NCBI RefSeq assembly: GCF_000153225.1
Contig: NZ_CH724148.1
Span: 1,058,640 to 1,122,639, forward strand
Direction: 5' to 3'
Origin: Polaribacter irgensii 23-P
GTDB taxonomy: Bacteria > Bacteroidota > Bacteroidia > Flavobacteriales > Flavobacteriaceae
DNA length: 64,000 nt
This document shows, in pieces, positions 8,900 through 17,516 of this stretch; position 1 is the first letter of the stretch; every line of letters begins with the position of its first letter. A program made the translations under genes and the position numbers. The notes beneath the pieces are model-generated. The model ran no database searches. It saw nothing but the letters and a program-made list of their open reading frames with translations, and was not told the origin of the DNA.

Positions 8900-9297
8900 T
8901 TTTTTATTTTATACTACAAAGATGCTAAAAAAAAGAAAGAAGTGCCTTTTTTAAAGTGCTCTAAATCTCGCAAAGTTTAAAATTCACATGCATAAAATTC
9001 TGGTGTTTAAAATTAAACGAAATGGTATCGCTTCAGGTCTGTTTTAAAAGGACCGATTTTAGACAAGCAATTGCACTTTCCTATTTGTTAAGATAAAAGT
9101 TAGACAGAATGAAGGTAGCGCAATAGGGAGTGTAGGTTTTAATCTCGTGTTTTCGTGTTTTTAAAATTTATGTATGAATATGGGGCTTGAATTTTTAAAA
9201 GAATACACAGGTATATCAGCACTAAGAGCAGGGTTCTTCTTTGTATCTTAAATGTTTCTAAAACGATATTCTAAGGATTCTTTTTTAATTTTTTGTT
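8900..9297. other. Intergenic region between asd and trhO
   Basis: About 400 bp between divergent genes. I see no convincing gene. It holds the asd upstream region at its left end. A lone TTTTAGAC half-site (9057-9064) resembles the metal-regulator operator found later in the window, but has no second arm. Short open stretches occur without starts or recognisable products. Confidence 0.5.
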
Positions 9298-9305
9298 TAC
9301 CTTTG
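9298..9305 (+). promoter_or_regulatory. -7 element TACCTTTG for trhO
   Basis: Perfect TAnnTTTG match 32 nt upstream of ATG 9338. It lies inside an in-frame N-terminal extension that would begin at 9293, which argues against that longer start. Confidence 0.6.
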
Positions 9306-9337
9306 AAAAATTTTTAGTTAAAACCAATAGGTATCGC

Positions 9338-10378
9338 ATGCAACTATACAATAAGTTAAGCGGCTTTGAGCGCGCTGCTTTAATAGATGAAGCTGGTAAA
9401 GATCGCATTACAGTATCCTTCTATCAGTACTTTAAGATAGAGACTCCACAATTATTTAGAGATAAATTATTTTTAGAGTGGAACGCTTTAGATATTTTAG
9501 GAAGAATTTATGTTTCTTTTGAAGGTATAAATGCACAATTATCAGTGCCTTCTGAAAACTTACATGCTTTAAAAAATCAGTTAGATAGTATTTCTTTTTT
9601 AAGAGATATCCGATTGAATGTTGCGCTAGCGCATGATAATAAATCGTTCTTAAAGCTGAAGATTAAAGTAAAAAATAAAATTGTTGCAGATGGTTTGAAA
9701 GATGAAACTTTTGATGTCACCAATAGAGGAGTGCATTTAAATGCAACGGAATTCAATGCGATGTTGGCACATCCTGATACGGTTTGTGTGGACATGAGAA
9801 ACCATTATGAAAGTGAAATTGGTTATTTTGAAGGAGCAGTAACACCGGATGTTGATACGTTTAGAGATTCTTTAGATGTTATTGAGCAAGATTTGAAAAA
9901 TAACAAAGAGGATAAGAATTTATTGATGTACTGTACAGGTGGTATTCGTTGTGAAAAAGCCTCGGCATATTATAAGCATAAAGGATTTAAGAATGTTTTT
10001 CAATTGGAAGGTGGGATCATTGAATATACACGACAAGTGCAAGCAGAAGGAATCGAAAATAAGTTTATTGGTAAAAACTTTGTATTCGACCAACGAAGAG
10101 CAGAGAAAATTACAGAAGATGTAGTTGCTAGCTGTCATCAATGCGGTGTGCCTTGTGATACGCATACTAATTGTGCAAACGACGGTTGTCATTTGTTATT
10201 TATTCAGTGCGACGAATGTTCTGAGGCGAAAAATAATACTTGCTCTGAAGAATGCCAGGATGTAATTCAATTATCTTCTGAAGTGCAAAAAGAATTGCGA
10301 AGAGGTAAAGAAATTACAGGCGAAACTTTCAAGAAAGGGCGAAGTGCAGTTTTAAAGTTTAAGAAGAAGTTCTCCTAA
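9338..10378 (+). CDS. trhO: tRNA uridine(34) hydroxylase, rhodanese-like
   Basis: A 346-residue TrhO/YceA. The family makes 5-hydroxyuridine at tRNA position 34 using molecular oxygen. An N-terminal domain is followed by a rhodanese domain whose loop reads YCTGGIRC, with catalytic Cys199. A cysteine-rich C-terminal tail (about residues 265-310, with CHQC, CDTHTNC and CDEC pairs) may bind metal, as in longer members. The start at ATG 9338 (MQLYNKLSG) is preferred because an upstream alternative overlaps the promoter. Single-gene unit. Confidence 0.9.
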   Translation: MQLYNKLSGFERAALIDEAGKDRITVSFYQYFKIETPQLFRDKLFLEWNALDILGRIYVSFEGINAQLSVPSENLHALKNQLDSISFLRDIRLNVALAHDNKSFLKLKIKVKNKIVADGLKDETFDVTNRGVHLNATEFNAMLAHPDTVCVDMRNHYESEIGYFEGAVTPDVDTFRDSLDVIEQDLKNNKEDKNLLMYCTGGIRCEKASAYYKHKGFKNVFQLEGGIIEYTRQVQAEGIENKFIGKNFVFDQRRAEKITEDVVASCHQCGVPCDTHTNCANDGCHLLFIQCDECSEAKNNTCSEECQDVIQLSSEVQKELRRGKEITGETFKKGRSAVLKFKKKFS

Positions 10379-10610
10379 AATTAAAAATAAAATTTCTCAT
10401 TTTTAAGCTGGTTTTTGTTTAAAAAATCCCTTTTACTTCTCACTCGGATTTCATATATTCGCTGATTAGACTTTGTGAAGTTGCTTTTTTGTAGCGACTC
10501 CACAAATAAATTATGAACCCAAAATAGCGATTAGTTATAAGTTGTTCGCTTTTAGTTGCAATGCACTAATTACAAACAGCGACCAATCGACTATATTAAA
10601 ATATAATTAT

Positions 10611-11999
10611 ATGGCATGTGGAAGTTGTGGTACAACAGAAAATGGCGTACCAAAAGGTTGTAAAAGTAACGGTAATTGTGGGTCAGGTTCCTGCGGGAGT
10701 GGTAGTAATAAACTGGCGGTTTTTGATTGGTTGTCAAATATGACATTGCCAAGCGGTCAAGAACGATTCAATATTTTTGAAGTCCGTTTTAAAAACGGGC
10801 GGAAACATTTTTATAAAAACCCAGAAAATTTAACGATTACAATGGGAGATATTGTAGCGGTAGAGGGTTCTCCTGGACATGATATTGGAACTGTTTCTTT
10901 AGCGGGAGAGTTGGTAAGAGTGCAAATGAAAAAACGCAAAATTACTGAAGACCACGAAGATGTAAAGAAAATTTATAGAAAGGCATCACAAAGAGACATT
11001 GATATTTGGCAACAATCGAGAGCTAAAGAAGAGGAAACTCAAAAAAGAGGTAGGGAAATATTAGGCCGCTTGGGCTTACAAATGAAACTGTCAGATGTGG
11101 AGTATCAAGGAGACGGGAACAAAGCAATTTTTTACTATACGGCAGAAACAAGAGTAGACTTTAGGCAATTAATTAGAGATTTTGCAAGTGCATTTTCTAT
11201 TCGTATTGAAATGAAACAAGTAGGAGCAAGACAAGAAGCGGCCCGATTAGGGGGTGTAGGTTCTTGTGGAAGAGAATTGTGTTGTTCTACATGGTTGACA
11301 GATTTTAGGAAAGTAACAACGTCGGCTGCGCGCTATCAGCAGCTCTCATTAAATCCTTTAAAATTAGCGGGCCAGTGTGGCAAGTTGAAATGCTGTCTAA
11401 ATTTTGAGTTAGATACGTATTTGGATGCTTTAAAGTCTTTTCCAAAGCAAGATTTAGTTTTAAAGACAGAAAAAGGAGAAGCTGTTTTTATAAAGATGGA
11501 TATCTTTAAAAATCATTTGTGGTATACCTATAAAGAAGAGCGTTTTAAGTGGTTTCGTTTGACATTGTCACAGGTTTTAGAAATTGTAGAACTCAATAAA
11601 AATAATGAAAAATCTGCATCCTTAGAAGAGTATGAGTCTGATGTTGAAGTGCCAGTTAAGGTAGATTTTGAAGATGCCGTTGGGCAAGACAGTTTAACTC
11701 GTTTTGATGCGCCAAAAACAAACAAACGAAGAAGGAATAAAAATAACAACAAGAATAAATCGGTAAGCGCAGATGCCAGTGGAGGGGGGCAAAAGTCACA
11801 CGCTAGAAAACCGATACAAGCGAGCCAACAAAGTAGGTCTCAACAGCAAAGTCGACCAAAATCAAGGCCGAAGCCAAATGCAGATTCTGGAGCAAGTAAG
11901 GCTTCAGGAGAAGAAAAAAAACCAAACAAACCGAGAAGAAATAACAATAGAAATCGAAATAACAACACTCCAAAAAATGGAAGCGATTCAGAAAAATAA
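10611..11999 (+). CDS. ricT: PSP1-domain protein, RicT/YaaT-like
   Basis: A 462-residue protein. Its central PSP1 domain (about residues 115-270) contains the cysteine motifs GSCGRELCCS and GQCGKLKCCLNFELD, which in Bacillus RicT help hold an iron-sulfur cluster. The N-terminus is a Cys/Gly-rich stretch (MACGSCGTTENG...CGSGSCGSGS). The last 100 or so residues are low-complexity, rich in Lys, Arg, Asn, Ser and Gln, suggesting RNA binding or disorder. Start chosen at ATG 10611, where the conserved sequence begins. In Bacillus, RicT promotes mRNA processing with RNase Y; the role in flavobacteria is not established. Its 3' end overlaps gldH by 23 nt. Confidence 0.82.
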   Translation: MACGSCGTTENGVPKGCKSNGNCGSGSCGSGSNKLAVFDWLSNMTLPSGQERFNIFEVRFKNGRKHFYKNPENLTITMGDIVAVEGSPGHDIGTVSLAGELVRVQMKKRKITEDHEDVKKIYRKASQRDIDIWQQSRAKEEETQKRGREILGRLGLQMKLSDVEYQGDGNKAIFYYTAETRVDFRQLIRDFASAFSIRIEMKQVGARQEAARLGGVGSCGRELCCSTWLTDFRKVTTSAARYQQLSLNPLKLAGQCGKLKCCLNFELDTYLDALKSFPKQDLVLKTEKGEAVFIKMDIFKNHLWYTYKEERFKWFRLTLSQVLEIVELNKNNEKSASLEEYESDVEVPVKVDFEDAVGQDSLTRFDAPKTNKRRRNKNNNKNKSVSADASGGGQKSHARKPIQASQQSRSQQQSRPKSRPKPNADSGASKASGEEKKPNKPRRNNNRNRNNNTPKNGSDSEK

Positions 12000-12477
12000 G
12001 TGGCTCGTCTTTTTTTTGATTTCGAGTTTGATGATTTCTTGCGGTGATCATTCTGAATTTAATGAATATAAAACATTAGAAAATAGTGCTTGGAAAACTG
12101 AAGATCGCTTGGTCTTCAGTTTTAAAGTAAAGGATACTATCGTTCCGAAAGACTTATTTATCAATATTAGAAATAATAGTGCGTATGAGTTTAGTAACTT
12201 GTTCTTGATAACGGCATTAAAACGCCCTGATAATAGCGTTGTGATTGATACTCTACAGTATGAAATGGCAGACGCTTTAGGAAAATTTTTAGGGGCGGGT
12301 TTTTCAGAAGTAAAAGAAAATAAACTGTTTTATAAAGAGCACAATATTTTCCCTTTGTTAGGTACATATTCTTTAGAGATAAGACATGCCATGAGAAGAA
12401 ATGGCAACGTTTATGCGATGGAGTTTTTAAAAGGAGTGCAAGAGGTTGGTTTTAGTATTGAAAAAATAAACGAATAA
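11977..12477 (+). CDS. gldH: Gliding motility lipoprotein GldH
   Basis: A 166-residue lipoprotein with signal SSLMISCGDHSEF, so the acylated cysteine is in ISCGD. The sequence matches GldH, required for gliding in Flavobacterium. Typical segments are FNEYKTLENSAWK near the start, LFINIRNNSAYEFSNLFL in the middle and the late LGTYSLEIRHAMRRNG. The ATG at 11977 lies within the end of the upstream ricT-like gene, and the stop overlaps the ATG of the PBP1A gene (TAATG). The three genes therefore form a tightly coupled operon. GldH is thought to act in the cell envelope with the GldKLMN/T9SS machinery. Confidence 0.9.
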   Translation: MEAIQKNKWLVFFLISSLMISCGDHSEFNEYKTLENSAWKTEDRLVFSFKVKDTIVPKDLFINIRNNSAYEFSNLFLITALKRPDNSVVIDTLQYEMADALGKFLGAGFSEVKENKLFYKEHNIFPLLGTYSLEIRHAMRRNGNVYAMEFLKGVQEVGFSIEKINE

Positions 12478-14765
12478 TGGCAACGAAAAAAAAACCAGAT
12501 TTTAAAAAATACATACAATGGTTTTGGGGAATTATTTTAGGAGGTTTTACACTTGTTTTAGTGTTATTTCTCTACACCGCCTGGGACCCTTTTGAGGTAT
12601 TGCCCTCTTTTGAAGAATTAGAAAACCCGCAAACCAACTTAGCCACAGAAGTTATTTCTATCGACGGAAAAACGATTGGCACGTATGCGACAGAAAACAG
12701 AACACCTATAAAATTTAAAGAATTACCGATCAACTTGGTAAATGCTGTTGTTGCCACAGAAGATGAACGTTTTTATGAACATTCTGGCATTGATTTTAAA
12801 GGAACCGCAAGAGCAATTTTAAAACCAGGAAGTGGTGGTGCAAGCACAATAACGCAGCAATTAGCCAAAAATTTATTCACAGGGCGGGCAGCTAGAAGCT
12901 TTGGACCAAGGGTTCTTCAAAAATTAAAAGAATGGGTTGTAGCCACAAAGCTAGAAAAGCAATACACCAAAGACGAAATTATTGCCATGTATTTAAATAA
13001 ATACGACTTTATAAATAGGGCTGTAGGAATTCGTTCTGCGGCACGGATTTATTTTGGGAAAGAGCCGAAAGAGTTGGACATAGAACAAGCGGCGATGCTG
13101 GTGGGAATGTTAAAAAACGCTTCTTATTTTAATCCTTTAAGAAGAGAGGCAAAAGTAAAACAGCGAAGAAATGTGGTGTTAAAACAAATGGCACGTAACA
13201 ATTTTATTACAGTTGCTGAAAAAGATTCGATACAAAAACTAGATCTAGGTTTAAATATTAATCAAGAAAGTCATAAAGACGGTTCTGCAACTTACTTTAG
13301 AGGGCATCTGCAAAAGTTGATGCGGACTTGGGTAGAAGAACATCCAAAACCAAACGGAGAACAATATAATATTTTTAAAGACGGTTTGAAAATTTATGTA
13401 ACCATAGATTCTAGAATGCAAAAATATGCAGAAGAGGCTATAGATGAACACATGTCTAATTTGCAACAGTATTTCTTTGAAGAACAAAAAGGCAACAAAA
13501 CAGCTCCTTTTTATGACCTTGATAAAAGTGAGATTTCTAGAATTATAGAAAGAGCTAAGAAAAATTCTGACAGATACAAGCGTTTAAAAAATGCTGGAAA
13601 ATCAAATAAATATATAGATGCCGTCTTTAAAAAGAAGACAAAAATGACCGTCTTTTCTTATAAAGGAGATTTAGATACCATCATGTCGCCAAATGATTCT
13701 ATTCGATATTATAAATACTTCTTACGTTCTGGTTTACTTTCTTTAGAGCCACAAACAGGACATATTAAAGCATGGGTGGGCGGTATTGATTATCAAAGTT
13801 TTAAATTCGATGCAGTTGCGCAGCAAAAAAGACAGGTAGGCTCTACTTTTAAGCCCTTTGTATATGCAACAGCGATTAACCAGTTAAAGTTATCTCCTTG
13901 TCAAACCTTTCCCAATATCCCGTATACGATACCCAAAGGGAAATACGGAATTCCAGAAGAATGGATGCCCAAGAATTCTGGGGAAAAGTATGGAGGAATG
14001 TTGACCTTAAAAGAAGGATTGGCCGGTTCTGTAAATACAATGTCTGCAAGATTGATAGATATGGTGTCTCCAGAAAATGTAGTCCGATTGGCGAAAGCGG
14101 CAGGGATAGAGAGTTATATTCCTGCAAACCCTTCAATTGCTTTAGGAGCAGTAGAATTATCTCTTTTAGAAATGGTGAGTGCATATTCTACTTTTGCCAA
14201 TAGGGGTTTGCGTGTAGCGCCTATGATTATTACTAGAATTGAAGATAAGAACGGAACGATTTTAGAAGAATTCATACCAAGGACAGAAGAGGTTTTGAGT
14301 GAAGAAATAGCTTATGTAATTTTAAATTTATTAGAAGGTGTTACACAATCTGGCTCCGGGATTCGTTTGCGTTTACCTTGGGAAAAACCGGGCTATGTTA
14401 CTGGATATCCCTATGAATTTAAAAACGCAATAGCCGGTAAAACAGGAACCAGTCAAAATCAATCTGATGGTTGGTTTATGGGAATGGTACCTAATCTAGC
14501 CACGGGAGTGTGGACGGGTGGAGAAGACAGAGCAACCCATTTTGAAGGAATTGGAAAAGGACAAGGGGCGACGATGTCTTTGCCCTCTTGGGCACTATAT
14601 ATGAAAAAATGTTATGCCGATAAAACGCTTAAAATTAGTGAGGAAGATTTTATAAAGCCAGAAAATTTGTCTATCAATATAAATTGCGATGAGAAAACAG
14701 TTTTAGAGGACGAAGAGGGAGAAAAGATTAAAAAATTACTTCCAAAAGAGGATACAGATTTTTAA
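12477..14765 (+). CDS. pbpA: Bifunctional penicillin-binding protein 1A
   Basis: A 762-residue class A PBP. After one N-terminal membrane helix (about 14-40) comes a GT51 glycosyltransferase domain with the catalytic E95 in EDERFYEHSGID and the GGASTITQQLAKNLF motif. The transpeptidase domain has the SxxK motif STFK (S456, K459), an SVNT motif and KTGT. Both activities should be intact. It polymerises and cross-links peptidoglycan on the periplasmic side. The start codon overlaps the gldH stop by one base, so translation is coupled to a gliding gene. The gene symbol is a generic choice. Confidence 0.93.
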   Translation: MATKKKPDFKKYIQWFWGIILGGFTLVLVLFLYTAWDPFEVLPSFEELENPQTNLATEVISIDGKTIGTYATENRTPIKFKELPINLVNAVVATEDERFYEHSGIDFKGTARAILKPGSGGASTITQQLAKNLFTGRAARSFGPRVLQKLKEWVVATKLEKQYTKDEIIAMYLNKYDFINRAVGIRSAARIYFGKEPKELDIEQAAMLVGMLKNASYFNPLRREAKVKQRRNVVLKQMARNNFITVAEKDSIQKLDLGLNINQESHKDGSATYFRGHLQKLMRTWVEEHPKPNGEQYNIFKDGLKIYVTIDSRMQKYAEEAIDEHMSNLQQYFFEEQKGNKTAPFYDLDKSEISRIIERAKKNSDRYKRLKNAGKSNKYIDAVFKKKTKMTVFSYKGDLDTIMSPNDSIRYYKYFLRSGLLSLEPQTGHIKAWVGGIDYQSFKFDAVAQQKRQVGSTFKPFVYATAINQLKLSPCQTFPNIPYTIPKGKYGIPEEWMPKNSGEKYGGMLTLKEGLAGSVNTMSARLIDMVSPENVVRLAKAAGIESYIPANPSIALGAVELSLLEMVSAYSTFANRGLRVAPMIITRIEDKNGTILEEFIPRTEEVLSEEIAYVILNLLEGVTQSGSGIRLRLPWEKPGYVTGYPYEFKNAIAGKTGTSQNQSDGWFMGMVPNLATGVWTGGEDRATHFEGIGKGQGATMSLPSWALYMKKCYADKTLKISEEDFIKPENLSININCDEKTVLEDEEGEKIKKLLPKEDTDF

Positions 14766-14826
14766 CAGTTATTAGAATTTTTTTAGTCGTAAACTGAAGT
14801 ATAATTCAAGTCATAAAAAAAATAAG

Positions 14827-15528
14827 ATGATTAACAAAAAAGTAAACAACGTGGAAGAGGCCTTAGTTGGCGTTCAAAGTGAAATGACTTTTATGCTCGG
14901 TGGTTTCGGTCTGTGTGGAATTCCAGAAAATGCAATTTCAGAGTTAGTGAAACTAAACGTGAGAGAAATTACTTGCATTTCTAATAATGCGGGGGTTGAT
15001 AATTTTGGATTGGGATTATTATTACAAAACAAACAAGTCAAAAAAATGATTTCTTCTTATGTTGGTGAAAATGACGAATTTGAAAGACAAATGCTGTCAG
15101 GAGAATTAGAGGTAGAATTGACACCACAGGGAACTTTGGCAGAAAAATGCAGAGCAGCACAAGCAGGGTTTCCAGCTTTTTATACTCCAGCAGGATATGG
15201 AACAGAAGTAGCGGAGGGAAAAGAAACAAGGGAGTTTGACGGTAAAATGTACGTTTTAGAGGCTGCTTATAAAGCCGATTTTGCTTTTATAAAAGCATGG
15301 AAAGGAGATGCTGCAGGAAATTTAATTTTTAAAGGGACTTCAAGAAATTTCAATCCAAATATGTGTGGTGCAGCTACAATTACAGTTGCAGAGGTAGAGG
15401 AAATGGTCGCTGTTGGTGTTTTGGACCCTGACAATGTTCATGTTCCAGGAATATTTGTACAACGTATTTTTCAAGGCGAAGGGTATGAGAAAAGAATTGA
15501 ACAACGAACGGTAAGACAAAAAAAATAG
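14827..15528 (+). CDS. scoA: 3-oxoacid CoA-transferase subunit A
   Basis: A 233-residue subunit of a two-subunit family I CoA transferase, which moves CoA between succinyl-CoA and acetoacetate or a similar 3-oxoacid. It shows the subunit A features [26 protein letters not shown] and [12 protein letters not shown]. Subunit B follows after 2 nt. Acetoacetate is the most likely substrate by similarity, but the family is broad. Confidence 0.92.
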   Translation: MINKKVNNVEEALVGVQSEMTFMLGGFGLCGIPENAISELVKLNVREITCISNNAGVDNFGLGLLLQNKQVKKMISSYVGENDEFERQMLSGELEVELTPQGTLAEKCRAAQAGFPAFYTPAGYGTEVAEGKETREFDGKMYVLEAAYKADFAFIKAWKGDAAGNLIFKGTSRNFNPNMCGAATITVAEVEEMVAVGVLDPDNVHVPGIFVQRIFQGEGYEKRIEQRTVRQKK

Positions 15529-15530
15529 GT

Positions 15531-16187
15531 ATGGCTTTAGATAAAATTGGCATTGCAAAAAGAATTGCTCAAGAGGTTCAAGATGGCTTTTACGTAAATT
15601 TAGGAATCGGAATTCCAACGCTAGTAGCAAACTATGTAAGAGATGATATTGAAGTAGAGTTTCAGTCTGAAAACGGGGTGTTAGGAATGGGACCTTTTCC
15701 TTTTGATGGAGAAGAAGATGCGGATATTATAAATGCAGGAAAACAAACAATTACGACATTGCCAGGTGCCAGTTTTTTTGATTCGGCAATGAGTTTTGCG
15801 ATGATTCGCGGGAAACATGTAGATTTAACCATACTTGGTGCCATGGAAGTTGCAGAAAATGGAGATATTGCCAATTGGAAAATACCTGGAAAAATGGTGA
15901 AAGGGATGGGGGGTGCAATGGATTTAGTAGCGTCTGCAGAAAATATTATTGTGGCAATGATGCATACGAATAAACATGGTGATTCTAAGATTTTAAAAAG
16001 ATGTTCGTTGCCTTTAACTGGTGTAGGCTGCGTTACAAAGGTGGTTACAAATTTAGCTGTTTTAGAAGTTAAAGACCATCAGTTTCACTTAATAGAAAGA
16101 GCTCCTGGAGTTTCTGTTCAAGAGATTCAAGAAGCAACAGAAGCCACCTTAATTGTAAAGGGTGAAATTCCTGAAATGACCCTTTAG
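15531..16187 (+). CDS. scoB: 3-oxoacid CoA-transferase subunit B
   Basis: A 218-residue partner of the preceding subunit. It carries the catalytic glutamate in SENGVLGMGPF, which forms the glutamyl-CoA thioester. Other family segments are YVNLGIGIPTLVANY and GGAMDLVASA. Spacing to subunit A is 2 nt, an obvious operon. Two small membrane-protein genes follow immediately and may be on the same transcript. Confidence 0.93.
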   Translation: MALDKIGIAKRIAQEVQDGFYVNLGIGIPTLVANYVRDDIEVEFQSENGVLGMGPFPFDGEEDADIINAGKQTITTLPGASFFDSAMSFAMIRGKHVDLTILGAMEVAENGDIANWKIPGKMVKGMGGAMDLVASAENIIVAMMHTNKHGDSKILKRCSLPLTGVGCVTKVVTNLAVLEVKDHQFHLIERAPGVSVQEIQEATEATLIVKGEIPEMTL

Positions 16188-16191
16188 TGTG

Positions 16192-16410
16192 ATGAGAATA
16201 AAACCGTTTATTCCTTTTTTATTTCCAGTATTCATTCTTTTTTTTGGTTTAGTTATCTATAAAATTTTAGACTATGACCCCAATTTTTATACAATTTCGG
16301 TGAACATTGGCGCAGCTTATCTTTTTTCGCCACGGCTCACCAAAATTAAAAAACAACATAGAACTGAAACGCAGGTTACTTGGTTATTTTTAAAAAAGAG
16401 CGTGAAGTAG
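16192..16410 (+). CDS. Small membrane protein, first of a tandem pair
   Basis: A 72-residue protein with two hydrophobic segments (about 5-25 and 32-48) and a basic C-terminal tail. I do not recognise a family. It is clearly related to the next gene: both have an SP motif after the second helix (YLFSPRLTKI versus YILSPKVKII) and the tail pattern W/R-L-F-x-KK. The start is ATG 16192; a GTG one codon earlier is possible. It begins 4 nt after scoB and ends 1 nt before its paralogue. No function can be assigned. Confidence 0.65.
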   Translation: MRIKPFIPFLFPVFILFFGLVIYKILDYDPNFYTISVNIGAAYLFSPRLTKIKKQHRTETQVTWLFLKKSVK

Positions 16411-16411
16411 C

Positions 16412-16642
16412 ATGAAGTTATTTAAGAAAATATACTTTTTAATGTATCCAATCCTATTTGCTAGCTTTTTTCTGTTTTTTAAAAGCGTTAATGTTTTTAA
16501 TAGCGTATCTCTACAGCTAGTTATAACAACAATTTTGGCCTATATTTTGTCTCCAAAAGTAAAAATAATTGATAAGAATAGTGGAGAACAGGGGCAGATA
16601 AGAGGGTTGTTTTTTAAAAAAGTGATTGACAATAAAGTATAA
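16412..16642 (+). CDS. Small membrane protein, second of a tandem pair
   Basis: A 76-residue protein with two hydrophobic helices and a charged C-terminus. It is a diverged duplicate of the preceding gene (shared AYxxSP turn and a QxxxLFFKK-type tail). The function is unknown. The 1-nt spacing points to co-transcription and perhaps co-translation; a hetero-oligomer is possible but only inferred. Confidence 0.65.
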   Translation: MKLFKKIYFLMYPILFASFFLFFKSVNVFNSVSLQLVITTILAYILSPKVKIIDKNSGEQGQIRGLFFKKVIDNKV

Positions 16643-16685
16643 ATATAGCATGTTTGCCATGTAGAAATAAGTAAAAGAGAATACA

Positions 16686-17447
16686 ATGAAAATAATATCA
16701 TACAATGTAAACGGAATTAGAGCAGCATTAAAAAAAGGATTTTTAGATTGGTTGCAGGTAGCGAATCCAGATGTACTTTGCATTCAAGAAACTAAAGCGC
16801 ATAAAGATCAGTTAGACTTGTCTGAGTTTGAAAATGCTGGATATCCCTATCATTACTGGTTCTCTGCTCAAAAAAAAGGCTACGCTTCTGTTGCAGTGCT
16901 TTGTAAGGAAAAACCAAACCACGTGGAATATGGTACTGGAATAGAAACGATGGATTTTGAAGGTCGAAATCTACGCGTTGACTTTGATGCAGTTTCCGTG
17001 ATGAGTATGTATCTTCCCTCGGGAACAAATTTAGACAGGCTTAATTTTAAATTGAATTATATGGATGAAATTCAGGAGTACATCAACAATTTGAAAAAAG
17101 AAATTCCGAATTTAGTGGTTTGCGGTGATTATAATATTTGCCATGAAGAAATGGACATACACAATCCTAAAATGAAAGGTGTTTCTGGTTTTTTACCGGA
17201 AGAAAGAACGTGGATGAGCGATTTCATTAAAAGCGGATTTGTGGATAGTTTTCGGTATTTAAACCAAGATGTACAAGCATATTCGTGGTGGAGTTATAGA
17301 GCCAATGCGAGGGCTAATAATAAAGGTTGGCGTCTTGATTATGCAATGGTTTCATCAGCATTGAAAGCGCATATTTCGAGAGCTTATATTTTATCAGAAG
17401 CAAAACATTCAGACCATTGCCCAATTGTAGTAGAATTGAACCTATAA
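16686..17447 (+). CDS. xth: Exodeoxyribonuclease III
   Basis: A 253-residue AP endonuclease/3'-exonuclease of the ExoIII family for base-excision repair. Motifs in order are SYNVNGIRAA, CIQETKA (metal-binding Glu), GDYNICHEEMD (catalytic Asp and Asn), and the C-terminal WRLDYAM and SDHCPIVVE (catalytic His). All active-site residues are present and the length is normal. A near -7 element (CATGTTTG, 16649-16656) may provide its own promoter. Confidence 0.95.
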   Translation: MKIISYNVNGIRAALKKGFLDWLQVANPDVLCIQETKAHKDQLDLSEFENAGYPYHYWFSAQKKGYASVAVLCKEKPNHVEYGTGIETMDFEGRNLRVDFDAVSVMSMYLPSGTNLDRLNFKLNYMDEIQEYINNLKKEIPNLVVCGDYNICHEEMDIHNPKMKGVSGFLPEERTWMSDFIKSGFVDSFRYLNQDVQAYSWWSYRANARANNKGWRLDYAMVSSALKAHISRAYILSEAKHSDHCPIVVELNL

Positions 17448-17516
17448 GAAGTAGGAGCTATAAAAATGTCAGTACTTTAGAAAATATCTTTTTTTAGTAT
17501 TAAAAATTAAAACAAT

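Noticed and set aside
8154-8954. 266-codon open frame antisense to asd
   Set aside because: asd is unmistakable on the other strand with its catalytic cysteine; the antisense translation has no recognisable domain and is a codon-use shadow.
9057-9064. TTTTAGAC half-site resembling the metal operator arm
   Set aside because: No second arm follows and the location is not between metal genes; expected by chance in AT-rich DNA.
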